The notes: generated from the letters alone by a model not told the origin. A stretch of DNA of 64,000 nucleotides from Alkalicoccus sp. (GCA_007692495.1 REBZ01000106.1:124001-188000), one strand, 5' to 3'. Shown: positions 29,159 through 39,122, numbered from the stretch's first letter. Translations and numbers: made by a program.

Positions 29159-29182
29159 CGGCTCCGGGCCGGTTTTTTAATC
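29134..29182. terminator. Bidirectional terminator spanning both convergent stop codons
   Basis: AAAAAACCGGCCCCGGA ... TCCGGGCCGGTTTTTT. Confidence 0.9.
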
Positions 29183-30268
29183 TTCTCTTATTTTGGAGTC
29201 AATTACAAACTGAAGCAGCTGAAGCCGCTGCAGATCGTTGACCGCACTTCTTGTAAACTGAAATGCCAGCCGGTTTGAGTCCACCCGGTGTACAAAAACG
29301 AGGTCCAGCTCGGGAATTATATCTATCGACTGACCGTAGCGCCCCACAGCAGAGTACATTTTCAGATCCGCATACGGGGACTCTGTAGCTGTCCACCATA
29401 AATAGCCGTAGTCAAAAATCGTATTACCCGGCACTTCCATTTTGGGGGAAGTGCTTTCTTCCACCCACTCCTCCGGGACAATCTGCTCGTTATCCCACAC
29501 CCCTTTCTGAAGATACAATTGGCCAAAACGTGCCATATCTCTGGCCGAAATGCGAAACAAATAGGAAGGGTGTCTGGAACGCCGGTTTTCATATTTATAC
29601 GTCGTATTACCAATGTCAAAATCCTCCATACCAAGCGGCTCGGCTATTCGTTTTTGAAAATGCTCAAACAGATCATCTTCTGTTTCACTATTATAAATAG
29701 TACCAAGTACGTTAAAATCCCAGTTGTTGTAATAGAACATTTCCCCTGGTGCATAGTCGCCCCGCGCCGGCCGGGCCAGTCTCATCCCCCAGGATTCCTC
29801 TCCTGCAGGCAGGTAGACACCCGATGATGAAGTCATAAGGTTTGACAGGGAGGCACGCCGCTCCACAGATGTAAGCGGCGGCTGGTCATTAATATCATAA
29901 TCATAAAGTGTTTCCTCAGGACGAAAAGATCCTTTCTCCATTTCAATACCGTAGAGGGCTGACAAAAAGCTTTTTCGCACGGAATGGGCATTCGTATTTT
30001 TTGTTACATCCCCCCATGAAAAAAGAACCTTCCCCTCTGAAACTACCATTGCTGCGGTTGAATTAAGTGACTCGTAATAAGTTCTTGCCTGATCCAGCGC
30101 CTCTGGATTAAAGCCTGCCTCCTCCGGGGAAGTGTGATACTCCCACGTCGTTTCTTCCGCCGGCTCCATGGAAAAGTACGTGTACATAAAAGCTCCCACC
30201 AGACATAATATTATCGTAATTAACACAGTTATCATACGGTTAAACAACACGATCATCCTCTGCGGCAT
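29177..30268 (-). CDS. Membrane-anchored serine hydrolase (class C beta-lactamase/PBP-like)
   Basis: SVRK (SxxK), YYNNWDF (YxN), N-terminal TM; start 30268 or 30256, since the ORF extension to 30391 runs into the riboswitch-like region. Confidence 0.85.
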   Translation of the reverse strand: MPQRMIVLFNRMITVLITIILCLVGAFMYTYFSMEPAEETTWEYHTSPEEAGFNPEALDQARTYYESLNSTAAMVVSEGKVLFSWGDVTKNTNAHSVRKSFLSALYGIEMEKGSFRPEETLYDYDINDQPPLTSVERRASLSNLMTSSSGVYLPAGEESWGMRLARPARGDYAPGEMFYYNNWDFNVLGTIYNSETEDDLFEHFQKRIAEPLGMEDFDIGNTTYKYENRRSRHPSYLFRISARDMARFGQLYLQKGVWDNEQIVPEEWVEESTSPKMEVPGNTIFDYGYLWWTATESPYADLKMYSAVGRYGQSIDIIPELDLVFVHRVDSNRLAFQFTRSAVNDLQRLQLLQFVIDSKIRED

Positions 30269-30398
30269 CTCTGTTTCTAACAATATATCAGAAACTGCCT
30301 CCCCTTTACCATTCCCCGCTTGACGCTTCCCGAAAAAGCTGATAGCTTTTAACTTACAACTGAATCGTTGCGATGAAAGTGGTGGGGTCACTACCGCA

Positions 30399-30475
30399 GG
30401 AGCAGCTTCTGGAGAGACTGCAGTAATGCAGCGCCGAAGGGTTCACAATCTCAGGCACACGGACAGGAGAAAATA
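30399..30475 (+). ncRNA. Glycine riboswitch aptamer (apparently singlet)
   Basis: CTGGAGAGACTGCAGTAATGCAGCGCCGAAGGGTTCACAATCTCAGGCACACGGACAGG contains conserved GGAGAG / GCGCCGAAGG / CTCAGGC / GGACAG elements; T8 run at 30528-30535. Confidence 0.88.
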
Positions 30476-30583
30476 ATCTAAAGATTTATTTTTCACTTGT
30501 GCTCGGGAATGGTTTCAGGACCAGTCCTTTTTTTTATGCCGCTGTAAGGCAGTCATTTTATTTTAAGGAAAGCAGGTGGAAAG

Positions 30584-30859
30584 ATGAAAGAGAAAAAAGC
30601 AGTCATCAGCGTCGTAGGGAAAGATCAGGTAGGTATTATCGCCGGTGTTACCACTGTTCTTGCAGACAATGATATAAATATACTCGATATTTCCCAGACT
30701 ATTCTGCAGGATTTTTTTACGATGATGATGCTTGTAGAAATAAAAGATCCAGAGAAAATGGAACAACTTCAGCTTGACCTTGAAGAAATCAGAAACAGGA
30801 TGCATTTAAAAATAGACGTGCAGCGGGAGGACCTCTTCCAGACGATGCACCGTATTTAG
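30584..30859 (+). CDS. ACT domain-containing protein (UPF0237)
   Basis: [36 protein letters not shown]. Confidence 0.93.
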   Translation: MKEKKAVISVVGKDQVGIIAGVTTVLADNDINILDISQTILQDFFTMMMLVEIKDPEKMEQLQLDLEEIRNRMHLKIDVQREDLFQTMHRI

Positions 30860-30870
30860 GAGGAACAGCC

Positions 30871-32232
30871 TTGAGTTTAGCATTTCAGGAAATTCAGGAA
30901 ACGATCCGCATGATCCAGATGGAAAAGCTGGATATCCGGACTGTCACAATGGGAATCAGCTTAAAGGACTGTATGGACCAGAACCCTGCTGTTATGAGAA
31001 AGCTCGTTTACGAGAAAATTCTTTCCCACGCAGGCTCGCTCGTAGAGGAAGCTGAAATAATATCAGAGGAGTACGGCATACCGATTGTCAATAAGCGCAT
31101 CTCTATTACGCCCGCTGCCGAACTGCTCGGCACTTCCACAGTGGAAGATGCTGTGGAACTTGCGAAAACACTCGACAAAGCAGCGGCAGCGACGGGTATA
31201 GATTTCATTGGAGGTTTTTCTGCGCTTATCCACAAAGGAGCTGCCCGTGGGGATGAAATACTTCTCGATGCCCTGCCGAGGGCACTCAGCGAAACGTCGA
31301 GAGTGTGCGGCTCCGTATCAGTTGCAACAACAAAAACTGGCATTAACATGGACGGGGTTAAAAAACTGGGCGAAGTTATTAAAGAAGCATCCGACAGAAC
31401 AGCTGACAACAATGGCATCGCCTGTGCCAAATTCGTTGTTTTCTGCAACCCTGCAGAAGATAATCCATTTATGGCCGGGGCGTTTCACGGGACGGGCGAG
31501 CAGGAAGTCGTACTGAACGTCGGTGTAAGCGGACCGGGAGTAGTTCTAAACGCTTTAAAACGTTACCCCGAGGCAGATCTCGGAGAAGTTTCCGAAGTTA
31601 TTAAAAGAACAGCTTTTAAAATTACCCGGGCCGGTGAACTGATCGGCCGGGAAGTTGCTTCGCGTCTCGGCATTGAATTTGGCATAATGGATCTTTCCCT
31701 CGCACCTACCAATGCCATGAATGATTCAGTAGCTGAAATTCTGGAAGAAATCGGACTCGAACAGGTCGGCACCCACGGGACGATTGCAGCTCTTGCAATG
31801 ATGAATGATGCCGTGAAAAAGGGTGGGGCTATGGCAAGTTCCTATGTCGGCGGACTTTCCGGAGCCTTTATTCCTGTGTCTGAGGACAACGGTATGATTA
31901 AAGGTATCGAGGATGGCTCTCTGAGCCTTTCCAAGCTTGAAGCAATGACATGCGTCTGCTCTGTCGGACTGGATATGATTGCATTGAACGGTGACGCTGA
32001 TGCTTCCGGTATTTCCGGTCTGATTGCGGATGAAATGGCTATTGGGATGATTAATAAAAAAACAACAGCCGTCCGGGTTATTCCGGTGCCGGGAATGAAA
32101 GAAGGGGATATGGCGGAATTCGGAGGTCTTCTCGGAAGAGCACCTGTTATCAGTCTCAACCCGCGCTCCCCAGAAAAGTTCATCCGTCGCGGTGGAAGGA
32201 TTCCCGCTCCTTTACAGGCCCTGATCAACTAA
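30871..32232 (+). CDS. PFL-like family protein UPF0210/DUF711
   Basis: Sequence typical of UPF0210 ([50 protein letters not shown]). Confidence 0.92.
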   Translation: MSLAFQEIQETIRMIQMEKLDIRTVTMGISLKDCMDQNPAVMRKLVYEKILSHAGSLVEEAEIISEEYGIPIVNKRISITPAAELLGTSTVEDAVELAKTLDKAAAATGIDFIGGFSALIHKGAARGDEILLDALPRALSETSRVCGSVSVATTKTGINMDGVKKLGEVIKEASDRTADNNGIACAKFVVFCNPAEDNPFMAGAFHGTGEQEVVLNVGVSGPGVVLNALKRYPEADLGEVSEVIKRTAFKITRAGELIGREVASRLGIEFGIMDLSLAPTNAMNDSVAEILEEIGLEQVGTHGTIAALAMMNDAVKKGGAMASSYVGGLSGAFIPVSEDNGMIKGIEDGSLSLSKLEAMTCVCSVGLDMIALNGDADASGISGLIADEMAIGMINKKTTAVRVIPVPGMKEGDMAEFGGLLGRAPVISLNPRSPEKFIRRGGRIPAPLQALIN

Positions 32233-32364
32233 AAAAAGATTTTATGAATAACGGCTCCGTTTAAGCTCCATCTTAAAACATTTTATCCTGTATAAAAACT
32301 AATTGAAAATTTAGTGATTTTTATCTATGATGTTGACATAAGGTTTATTCCGCACAATAATAGA

Positions 32365-32594
32365 AGAAAATCCGCCGGAAGATTAGTAGCCCCCCCTCCA
32401 TCTACAGAGAGCACCGGTCCTCAGGCTGAAAACCGGTGCAGTCATGCGAAGGGGCGAACCTGCTTCCAGTATGAGCGGACGGCACACTCCGTTAAAAGTG
32501 ATTTTGAAGCGGACTGTTTATCAGTCAATTAAGGTGGTACCGCGGCGAGCTCCTGCTCTTCGTCCTTTATTTAAAGGATGGAGAGCTTTTTATT
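32365..32594 (+). promoter_or_regulatory. T-box riboswitch, specifier CCU (Pro), controlling proBA
   Basis: T-box AAGGTGGTACCGCGG at 32531-32545; stem I with AGTAG and AGAGAG; specifier loop GAA-CCT at 32456-32461; terminator TCCTTTatttAAAGGA followed by T-run. Confidence 0.95.
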
Positions 32595-32612
32595 TGTTTC
32601 AGGAAAGGAAGA

Positions 32613-33734
32613 ATGGACATGTCAAAAAAACGCTTAGTAGTAAAAATCGGCAGCAGCTCCCTCACGGACCGGGATGGCACCCTCTCCCCGTTGAAACTGG
32701 CAAAATTCTGCGATGCTTTCGCATCCGTTAAAAAAGCCGGTCACGAACTGATTGTCGTTTCTTCAGGCTCTGTAGCTGCCGGGTTTCGTGAAATCGGCTA
32801 TCCATCCAAGCCGCAGACAGTACGTTCCAAACAGGCCGCTGCTGCAGTAGGACAGAGCCTTTTAATGCAGCAGTACCGCTTTTCGCTCCAGCAGTACGGG
32901 ATAACTCCTGCTCAGATGCTTTTGACAAGACACGATTTCCGAAATCCGGAAAATTATCAAAATATATTTGAATCCCTTACTGAACTGCTGAAAAGAGGAG
33001 TCCTTCCCATTATTAACGAAAATGATTCCACAGCAGTCGACGAACTAACTTTCGGAGATAATGATATGCTCTCTGCCCTCCTCAGCGGAGTCGTGCATGC
33101 CGACATGCTGCTGTTAATGACGGATATCGACGGAATTTACAATGACAATCCTTTTCAAAACCCGGAAGCAGAAAAATACGAAAAAATTTATACGATCGAT
33201 CACGACCTGCTCGGCCGTGCCGGTGTTTCCTCCTCTACTGTCGGAACCGGGGGCATGCATGCCAAACTTCTCGCTGCCACAGCTGCCCAGCAGATGGGTA
33301 CTGCTGTTTACATCAGTACCTTTAAAGAAACAGAACCATTTCAGGATATTGCTTCCTACAAAGGAAAAGGAACGTATATTCTGCCGGCAGATGAAAAACA
33401 GATGCGTACAAGCAGGCAGTGGATTGCTTATCACGCTTCCCCCCGGGGAGCTCTGAAAGTGGATGCGGGGGCCGCTGAAGCCCTTCTTCATCAAGGAAAA
33501 AGCCTTCTGCTCGTTGGAGTCGTTTCCGTGGAAGGTGCATTTAAAAAGGGGGACGTACTGGATGTTTTTGACGAGCACGGGGAACTCCTCGGAAAAGGAA
33601 AGGCTGCCGCGGAGGCCCGGGAGCTGCATGAACATTCTTCCTCCAGCGGTTCCTCCCCACTTGTTATCCATCGGGATTTCTGGGTCACGTTAAACCATCG
33701 CTATACGAGAAAGGAAGATAACTATGCAGAATGA
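32613..33734 (+). CDS. proB: Glutamate 5-kinase
   Basis: KRLVVKIGSSSL; INENDSTAVDELTFGDNDMLSA; C-terminal PUA-like region. Confidence 0.96.
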   Translation: MDMSKKRLVVKIGSSSLTDRDGTLSPLKLAKFCDAFASVKKAGHELIVVSSGSVAAGFREIGYPSKPQTVRSKQAAAAVGQSLLMQQYRFSLQQYGITPAQMLLTRHDFRNPENYQNIFESLTELLKRGVLPIINENDSTAVDELTFGDNDMLSALLSGVVHADMLLLMTDIDGIYNDNPFQNPEAEKYEKIYTIDHDLLGRAGVSSSTVGTGGMHAKLLAATAAQQMGTAVYISTFKETEPFQDIASYKGKGTYILPADEKQMRTSRQWIAYHASPRGALKVDAGAAEALLHQGKSLLLVGVVSVEGAFKKGDVLDVFDEHGELLGKGKAAAEARELHEHSSSSGSSPLVIHRDFWVTLNHRYTRKEDNYAE

Positions 33735-34998
33735 AGTATTATCGAAAGCTCAGAAAGCTAAATCCATTTCCTCCACTCTCGCAAAATTTACTCAGGAGGA
33801 CCGATCAGCTGCCCTTCTGACAATCGCAGATACTCTGGATAAGAATACGTCTTATATTCTCCAGGAAAACAGCAGAGACGTGAAAAAAGCAGAAGAAAAC
33901 AAAGTATCCAACGCGCTGATCGACCGGCTACGTTTGGATGAGCACCGGCTTAAAGCAATTACAGAGGCAGTACGCGACGTGGCCTCCCTTCCTGATCCAA
34001 CAGGAGAGGTACTATGGGAAGAAGACCGTCCTAACGGGCTTCACATTAAACAGGTCCGGGTGCCGATTGGAGTAATAGGCGTTATTTACGAAGCGCGACC
34101 AAACGTTACCGTTGATATTTCTTCTCTCGCCCTTAAAACCGGAAATACCGTACTGCTGCGCGGGAGTTCTTCTACAATACACTCCAACAAGGCGATTACC
34201 TCTGTCATTCAGGAAGCTTTAAAGACGTCGGGTTTCCCGCCTGAAAGTGTCCAGCTTATCGAAAACACTGACCGCACTCTTACTAAATCACTATTCACCG
34301 CCAGAGAGTATGTTGACGTCATTATTCCGCGCGGTGGAAAAGCACTTATTGACACTGTCGTTCGTGAATCGGAAGTCCCTGTTATTGAAACGGGTGCCGG
34401 AAACTGTCATATTTATATCGACGAAAGTGCGGATGAAAAGCTCGCACGGAGAATTGCTGTCGACGCCAAAGTGCAGAGACCTTCCGTCTGCAACGCATGC
34501 GAAACTTTTCTAATTCATGAAAATTGGGCACAGAGCCACCTTACTTTACTCACTGACGACCTTCTTTCACACGGTGTTACATTGAAAGGAGATGCCTCCT
34601 CACGTTCTCTGGACAGCCGGATTGAAACTGCAGATGAAGATGACTGGGATACGGAGTTTTTATCCCTGACTGCAGCCGTGAAAATTGTGTCTGGTGTCCA
34701 GGAAGCAGTTTCCCACATTCAAAAACACGGTACAAAGCATTCCGAGGCTGTCTTAACAGAAACACCGGAAGTTGTAGAAACTTTTTATAATCAGGTGGAT
34801 GCGAGTACGCTGTATCACAATGCTTCGACCCGGTTTACTGACGGTTTTGAATTCGGATTCGGTGCCGAAGTCGGTATCAGCACGCAGAAACTGCACGCCC
34901 GGGGAGCTATGGGACTCCCTGCTTTGACGACTACCAAATACCTTGTTCAAGGGACCGGCCAGACGAAAGGAGACCTCCCCCTTCACGAAAAACATTAA
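33724..34998 (+). CDS. proA: Glutamate-5-semialdehyde dehydrogenase
   Basis: GVIGVIYEARPNVTVDISSLALKTGN; PVIETGAGNCHIYID. Confidence 0.96.
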   Translation: MQNEVLSKAQKAKSISSTLAKFTQEDRSAALLTIADTLDKNTSYILQENSRDVKKAEENKVSNALIDRLRLDEHRLKAITEAVRDVASLPDPTGEVLWEEDRPNGLHIKQVRVPIGVIGVIYEARPNVTVDISSLALKTGNTVLLRGSSSTIHSNKAITSVIQEALKTSGFPPESVQLIENTDRTLTKSLFTAREYVDVIIPRGGKALIDTVVRESEVPVIETGAGNCHIYIDESADEKLARRIAVDAKVQRPSVCNACETFLIHENWAQSHLTLLTDDLLSHGVTLKGDASSRSLDSRIETADEDDWDTEFLSLTAAVKIVSGVQEAVSHIQKHGTKHSEAVLTETPEVVETFYNQVDASTLYHNASTRFTDGFEFGFGAEVGISTQKLHARGAMGLPALTTTKYLVQGTGQTKGDLPLHEKH

Positions 34999-35023
34999 AA
35001 ATCGTGCAGGATCTTGTCTTTTG

Positions 35024-35032
35024 TGCTATAAT
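35024..35032 (+). promoter_or_regulatory. Putative extended -10 promoter of typA
   Basis: TGCTATAAT; no clear -35. Confidence 0.45.
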
Positions 35033-35074
35033 GGATAAGATGTAATCCCATAGAAGACAGGAGCGTTTTAACGA

Positions 35075-36913
35075 ATGAGCGTACGAAACGATGTAAGAAA
35101 CATTGCCATTATTGCCCACGTAGACCACGGTAAAACAACGCTGGTTGATGAACTGCTAAAACAGTCAGGAACTTTCAGCGAACATGAACAAGTAGCAGAG
35201 CGCGCGATGGACAATAATGATATTGAAAAAGAACGCGGTATCACGATCCTCGCAAAAAATACAGCTGTAAAATATGAAGACAAGCGGATCAACATTCTCG
35301 ATACTCCCGGCCACGCGGATTTCGGCGGCGAGGTTGAGCGTATTCTGAAAATGGTCGATGGCGTCCTACTTGTCGTTGATGCTTTTGAAGGCTGTATGCC
35401 GCAGACGCGTTTCGTATTGAAAAAAGCTCTGGAGCAGAAACTTACTCCAGTTGTTGTTGTTAATAAAATCGACCGCCCGATGGCCCGTCCTTCCGAAGTA
35501 GTGGATGAGGTGCTCGATCTCTTTATAGAGCTTGACGCAGATGAAGATCAGCTGGATTTCCCGGTTGTTTATACGTCTGCAGTCAACGGAACAGCAAGTC
35601 TGAAAGACGACGTTCAGGATGACAATATGTCGGTTGTCTTCAAAACCGTAGTGGATAACGTCCCTGCTCCGGAAGACAACTCCACGGAACCGTTCCAGTT
35701 TCAGGTAACAATGCTTGATTACAACGACTACCTGGGCCGCATAGGAGTCGGACGGGTTTTCCGTGGCACAGTTAAAAAAGGCGACCAGGCGGTGCTTCTT
35801 AAAAGAGACGGTACCGAAAAAAGCTTCCGCATCACGAAAATGTTCGGCTTTTTCGGACTGAAAAAAGAAGAAATAAGCGAAGCGAAAGCCGGAGATCTGA
35901 TTGCCCTTTCCGGCGTGGAAGACATCATGGTCGGAGATACTGTCTGCCCTCCGGATCACGCGGAGCCGATGGAGCACGTGCGTATTGATGAACCGACGCT
36001 GCAGATGACTTTTCTCGTTAATAACAGCCCGTTTGCAGGACGCGAAGGCGATCACGTGACAAGCCGGAAAATTGAAGCGCGCCTGCTGACGCAGGTGGAA
36101 ACAGACGTCAGTCTGCGCGTGGAACCGACTTCTTCACCGGACGCGTGGACTGTTTCCGGACGCGGGGAGCTCCACCTTTCCATTCTGATTGAAAACCTCC
36201 GCCGTGAAGGATTTGAGCTTCAAGTTTCCAAGCCTGAAGTAATCATCAAGGAAGTTGACGGCGTGCAGTGTGAACCTTTTGAAAGCGTACAGGTGGATGT
36301 ACCCGAGGAGTACACCGGCTCTGTTATGGAATCACTCGGGGACCGTAAAGGCGAGATGATGAACATGATTAACAAAGGCGATGGACAGGTACGACTTGAG
36401 TTCCTCGTCCCTTCCCGCGGACTGATCGGTTATACGACAGAATTTATGTCCCAGACAAAAGGCTACGGCATACTAAACCATTCCTTCGACAGCTACCGCC
36501 CAAGAGCCCAGGGTCACGTCGGAGGCCGACGACAGGGTGTTCTCGTGTCTATGGAAACCGCCAAGGCTACTGGATACGGTATGCTTCAGGTGGAAGACCG
36601 CGGTACGCTCTTTGTAGAGCCGGGCACCGATATATATGAAGGAATGATTGTCGGAGAGCATAACCGCGATAATGATCTCACCGTCAACATTACAAAAATG
36701 AAAGCTCAGACCAACATCCGCTCTGCAACAAAAGAGCAGACAGTTACTATGAAGCGCCCGCGTGTTCTGACGCTGGAAGAAGCGCTCGAGTATCTTAATG
36801 ACGATGAATATTGTGAAGTAACACCGGAATCCATTCGACTCCGTAAAAAAATTCTTGATAAAAGCATGCGCGAACGTGAAGAAAAGCGCCGCAAGCTGTC
36901 AGCTAAAAATTAA
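35075..36913 (+). CDS. typA: Translational GTPase TypA/BipA
   Basis: [32 protein letters not shown]; long BipA C-terminal domain. Confidence 0.96.
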   Translation: MSVRNDVRNIAIIAHVDHGKTTLVDELLKQSGTFSEHEQVAERAMDNNDIEKERGITILAKNTAVKYEDKRINILDTPGHADFGGEVERILKMVDGVLLVVDAFEGCMPQTRFVLKKALEQKLTPVVVVNKIDRPMARPSEVVDEVLDLFIELDADEDQLDFPVVYTSAVNGTASLKDDVQDDNMSVVFKTVVDNVPAPEDNSTEPFQFQVTMLDYNDYLGRIGVGRVFRGTVKKGDQAVLLKRDGTEKSFRITKMFGFFGLKKEEISEAKAGDLIALSGVEDIMVGDTVCPPDHAEPMEHVRIDEPTLQMTFLVNNSPFAGREGDHVTSRKIEARLLTQVETDVSLRVEPTSSPDAWTVSGRGELHLSILIENLRREGFELQVSKPEVIIKEVDGVQCEPFESVQVDVPEEYTGSVMESLGDRKGEMMNMINKGDGQVRLEFLVPSRGLIGYTTEFMSQTKGYGILNHSFDSYRPRAQGHVGGRRQGVLVSMETAKATGYGMLQVEDRGTLFVEPGTDIYEGMIVGEHNRDNDLTVNITKMKAQTNIRSATKEQTVTMKRPRVLTLEEALEYLNDDEYCEVTPESIRLRKKILDKSMREREEKRRKLSAKN

Positions 36914-36965
36914 TCATACAAAAAAACGCCGCCGGAGATTTCTCTCCCGGCGTTTTTTTGTATGA
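36914..36965. terminator. Long bidirectional terminator after typA
   Basis: Perfect 18-bp arms TCATACAAAAAAACGCCG / CGGCGTTTTTTTGTATGA. Confidence 0.92.
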
Positions 36966-36990
36966 AATCTTCTTTAGTAATTGGCTACCT

Positions 36991-37230
36991 TGAAAATAAA
37001 GCAGATAACTAAGGGAGGGCCGGCTTCAGCTGATTTCTTCCGCCCGGCCTTGATCACTCAGGAGCCCCCCATGTCCACTACAGCTTACGGTAAAAAAGAC
37101 AGAGCAGGATCTTCCGTCCACACAGGCTTCGTTCTTCCTGCTTGGGTGGAGGTTACATTACGATAAAAGGGCCTTTTCATCTATTATGGTGCAAGGATGT
37201 GGCATAAATGTCTCTGTTATAGTTCCGTGT
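36991..37230 (-). repeat. Intergenic repeat family A, copy 1
   Basis: Reverse complement closely matches 63613-63880; terminal motif AACAGAGACATTTAT. Confidence 0.85.
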
Positions 37231-37584
37231 TGTTATTGGAGTGCCTGCTTTTTTTTACTCTATGTCGAATATTGTTCATAAAAAAAGCAGAAGGACGTAT
37301 CTTTCTTTCATGGTAGAAAAATTGAAGCGGAAACCGGTCCGATTGATAGATCCCACAGGAGGCAGCTGTCAGCCGGCGATCTCCTCCACAGCAGAGCTGA
37401 AGCGAAGTTTTCTACATTTATCAACCCTGGCCTTGGTTTTTAGGCCTGTGCTTTTCTGCTGGTCTGTCTACGCAGGTTCATTTGATGAAATGTCGGTAGA
37501 CCGGCTTTTATTAAATGGAATTTATTTGGTTAATATGGTTTTATGGAATGAGATGCTTATATTCCCCAAGTTTACGTAAGAGCC

Positions 37585-37822
37585 TAAACTTTAACAGAGA
37601 CATTGATGCAGTTAAAAACGGCACTATAAAAAAATGAAACCATCCAACGCTGTGTAAAGAAGGCGGGGACACCCGGAGGATCAGCGCCGTTCGGGAATTA
37701 ATTTTGGTGGCCTTTTCTACCGTCAAAATCAGCCGGGAACAAGCCCTCGGGCAAGCGTCACCGGGAGTGCAGCAGCGTTATGTCCTCTCATAAACGAGCT
37801 GTTTACAAGGCAGCTTAATAAT
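37585..37822 (+). repeat. Intergenic repeat family B, copy 1
   Basis: Direct repeat of 40281-40510; starts CTTTAACAGAGACATTGATGC. Confidence 0.88.
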
Positions 37823-37848
37823 TATACCGGACTGACCTTTTTTATTCT

Positions 37849-38559
37849 TCATAAACTGAATTCTTCCATCGCTGAGTCCGTTTCCTCCTCGAGCACACCT
37901 ATATATTTAAGTGTCACGCTGTGCGAGGAATGATTAAAAAGCTGCTGAAGAAAGGAAGCGTCTCCGTATTTTTTATAAAAGTGATACCCAAAAGTTTTAC
38001 GCAGCGTATGGGCACCAACTTTCTGCAGGCCGGCCTGTTCCGCAGCAGATTTAAGTATTTTATTCGCCCGGTCCCTCTGAAGCGGTTTTTTTGTTTTACT
38101 GGAGGAAAATAAATATTCCTCATCTTCCATTGAAGCTGTATACGTAAATATTCTGTTTCGAAGAGATTTATTGAGCGGTACCCTCGTTCCGTTTTTCTTT
38201 GTAAAAAGCTCTTTTTTTCCTCTGACATCACCTGCTGTTAATTGAAGCATCTCCCCTAAAGCTAAGCCTGTATTTATTCCAAAATCAAATAATAATAAAT
38301 CTCTCGGTGTATCATAGAGTATATTTTTCATTGATTTAATTTGATCAGCGCTTTTCAGAGGTTCTATCGGTCTCGGTCCCATCGCCAGCAGTGCCTGAAA
38401 GTTAGATTTTAATTTTTCAGGTCTTCTGCCTGTTTTTTTCAATTGAGCCAGTCTCGTAATCCTGGCTTCGATTTCATCTTTACCCAGTTTATTTTCAAGA
38501 CGGCTGTATTCTTTTTCTGAAAGAAAAACGCCTTTATCTGCCTTCCTGATCCTGCTCAT
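37849..38559 (-). CDS. Tyrosine-type recombinase/integrase-like protein, box-I Arg replaced by Ala
   Basis: GINTGLALGEMLQL (Arg to Ala), GAHTLRKTFGYHFYK, FNHSSHSVTLKYIG keeps HxxR and Tyr. Confidence 0.82.
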   Translation of the reverse strand: MSRIRKADKGVFLSEKEYSRLENKLGKDEIEARITRLAQLKKTGRRPEKLKSNFQALLAMGPRPIEPLKSADQIKSMKNILYDTPRDLLLFDFGINTGLALGEMLQLTAGDVRGKKELFTKKNGTRVPLNKSLRNRIFTYTASMEDEEYLFSSSKTKKPLQRDRANKILKSAAEQAGLQKVGAHTLRKTFGYHFYKKYGDASFLQQLFNHSSHSVTLKYIGVLEEETDSAMEEFSL

Positions 38560-38587
38560 GGCTTACCCTCCCTAATAATACAAATCT

Positions 38588-38663
38588 CTCATTTAGTATT
38601 ATAATAATAAAATAAGAAGTAATCAAATTTTCCTGACAATACTAAATGAGTCCTTAGTATTGT
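38588..38663. promoter_or_regulatory. Array of three TTAGTATT half-sites upstream of second recombinase-like gene
   Basis: CTCATTTAGTATT / AATACTAAATGAG (13-bp arms) and ACAATACTAA-8nt-TTAGTATTGT (10-bp arms). Confidence 0.7.
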
Positions 38664-38726
38664 TGTTTCTCTTTCGGTTTTGTTTTTCACTTCTTCAGGT
38701 AAAGACAAGCAGGAGGTGCTTTTATT

Positions 38727-39122
38727 GTGAAACATATTGTTTTATTTGATGGTATCTGTAATTTTTGTGACTGGAGTGTGCAATTCATAATAAAAAGAGA
38801 CCCGGAGGCTCATTTTACTTTTGCCTCCCTGCAGAGCCGTAAAGGAACGGAACTGCGTGAAGCTTTTCAGGTTCCTCAAGCTCTCGACAGCGTCGTCTTT
38901 ATACGTTCTGATGGACAGGTATTTACAGAGTCTGAGGCTGCGCTGCAAATTTGCGGGAAACTCAGCGGCCCTATGAAGCTTTTACAGGCCTTTTATATCA
39001 TCCCGAGGCCTGTAAGAGACATGCTCTATAGAACAGCTGCACGCAGCCGCTACCGTGTTTTCGGCAAAAAAGAAGCATGCCGTATTCCTTCAAAGGAAGA
39101 AGCGGCACGCTTTTTGGATTAA
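38727..39122 (+). CDS. DCC family thiol-disulfide oxidoreductase (DUF393, YuxK-like)
   Basis: IVLFDGICNFCDWSVQFIIKRDP. Confidence 0.92.
   Translation: MKHIVLFDGICNFCDWSVQFIIKRDPEAHFTFASLQSRKGTELREAFQVPQALDSVVFIRSDGQVFTESEAALQICGKLSGPMKLLQAFYIIPRPVRDMLYRTAARSRYRVFGKKEACRIPSKEEAARFLD

Noticed and set aside
30268-30391. N-terminal extension of the serine hydrolase ORF
   Set aside because: Would extend into the upstream leader hairpin region of the glycine riboswitch on the other strand; the natural protein start with a TM segment is at 30256-30268.
30290-30398. Possible first aptamer of a tandem glycine riboswitch
   Set aside because: No GGAGAG / GCGCCGAAGG / CTCAGGC set was found upstream; only a small hairpin, so called singlet.
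36981-37166. 61-aa ORF on + strand
   Set aside because: Lies within repeat family A copy 1; the body is a non-coding repeat.
37241-37579. 112-aa ORF between repeats A and B
   Set aside because: No clear RBS, no recognisable domain, in a repeat-flanked intergenic region; evidence too weak to call.
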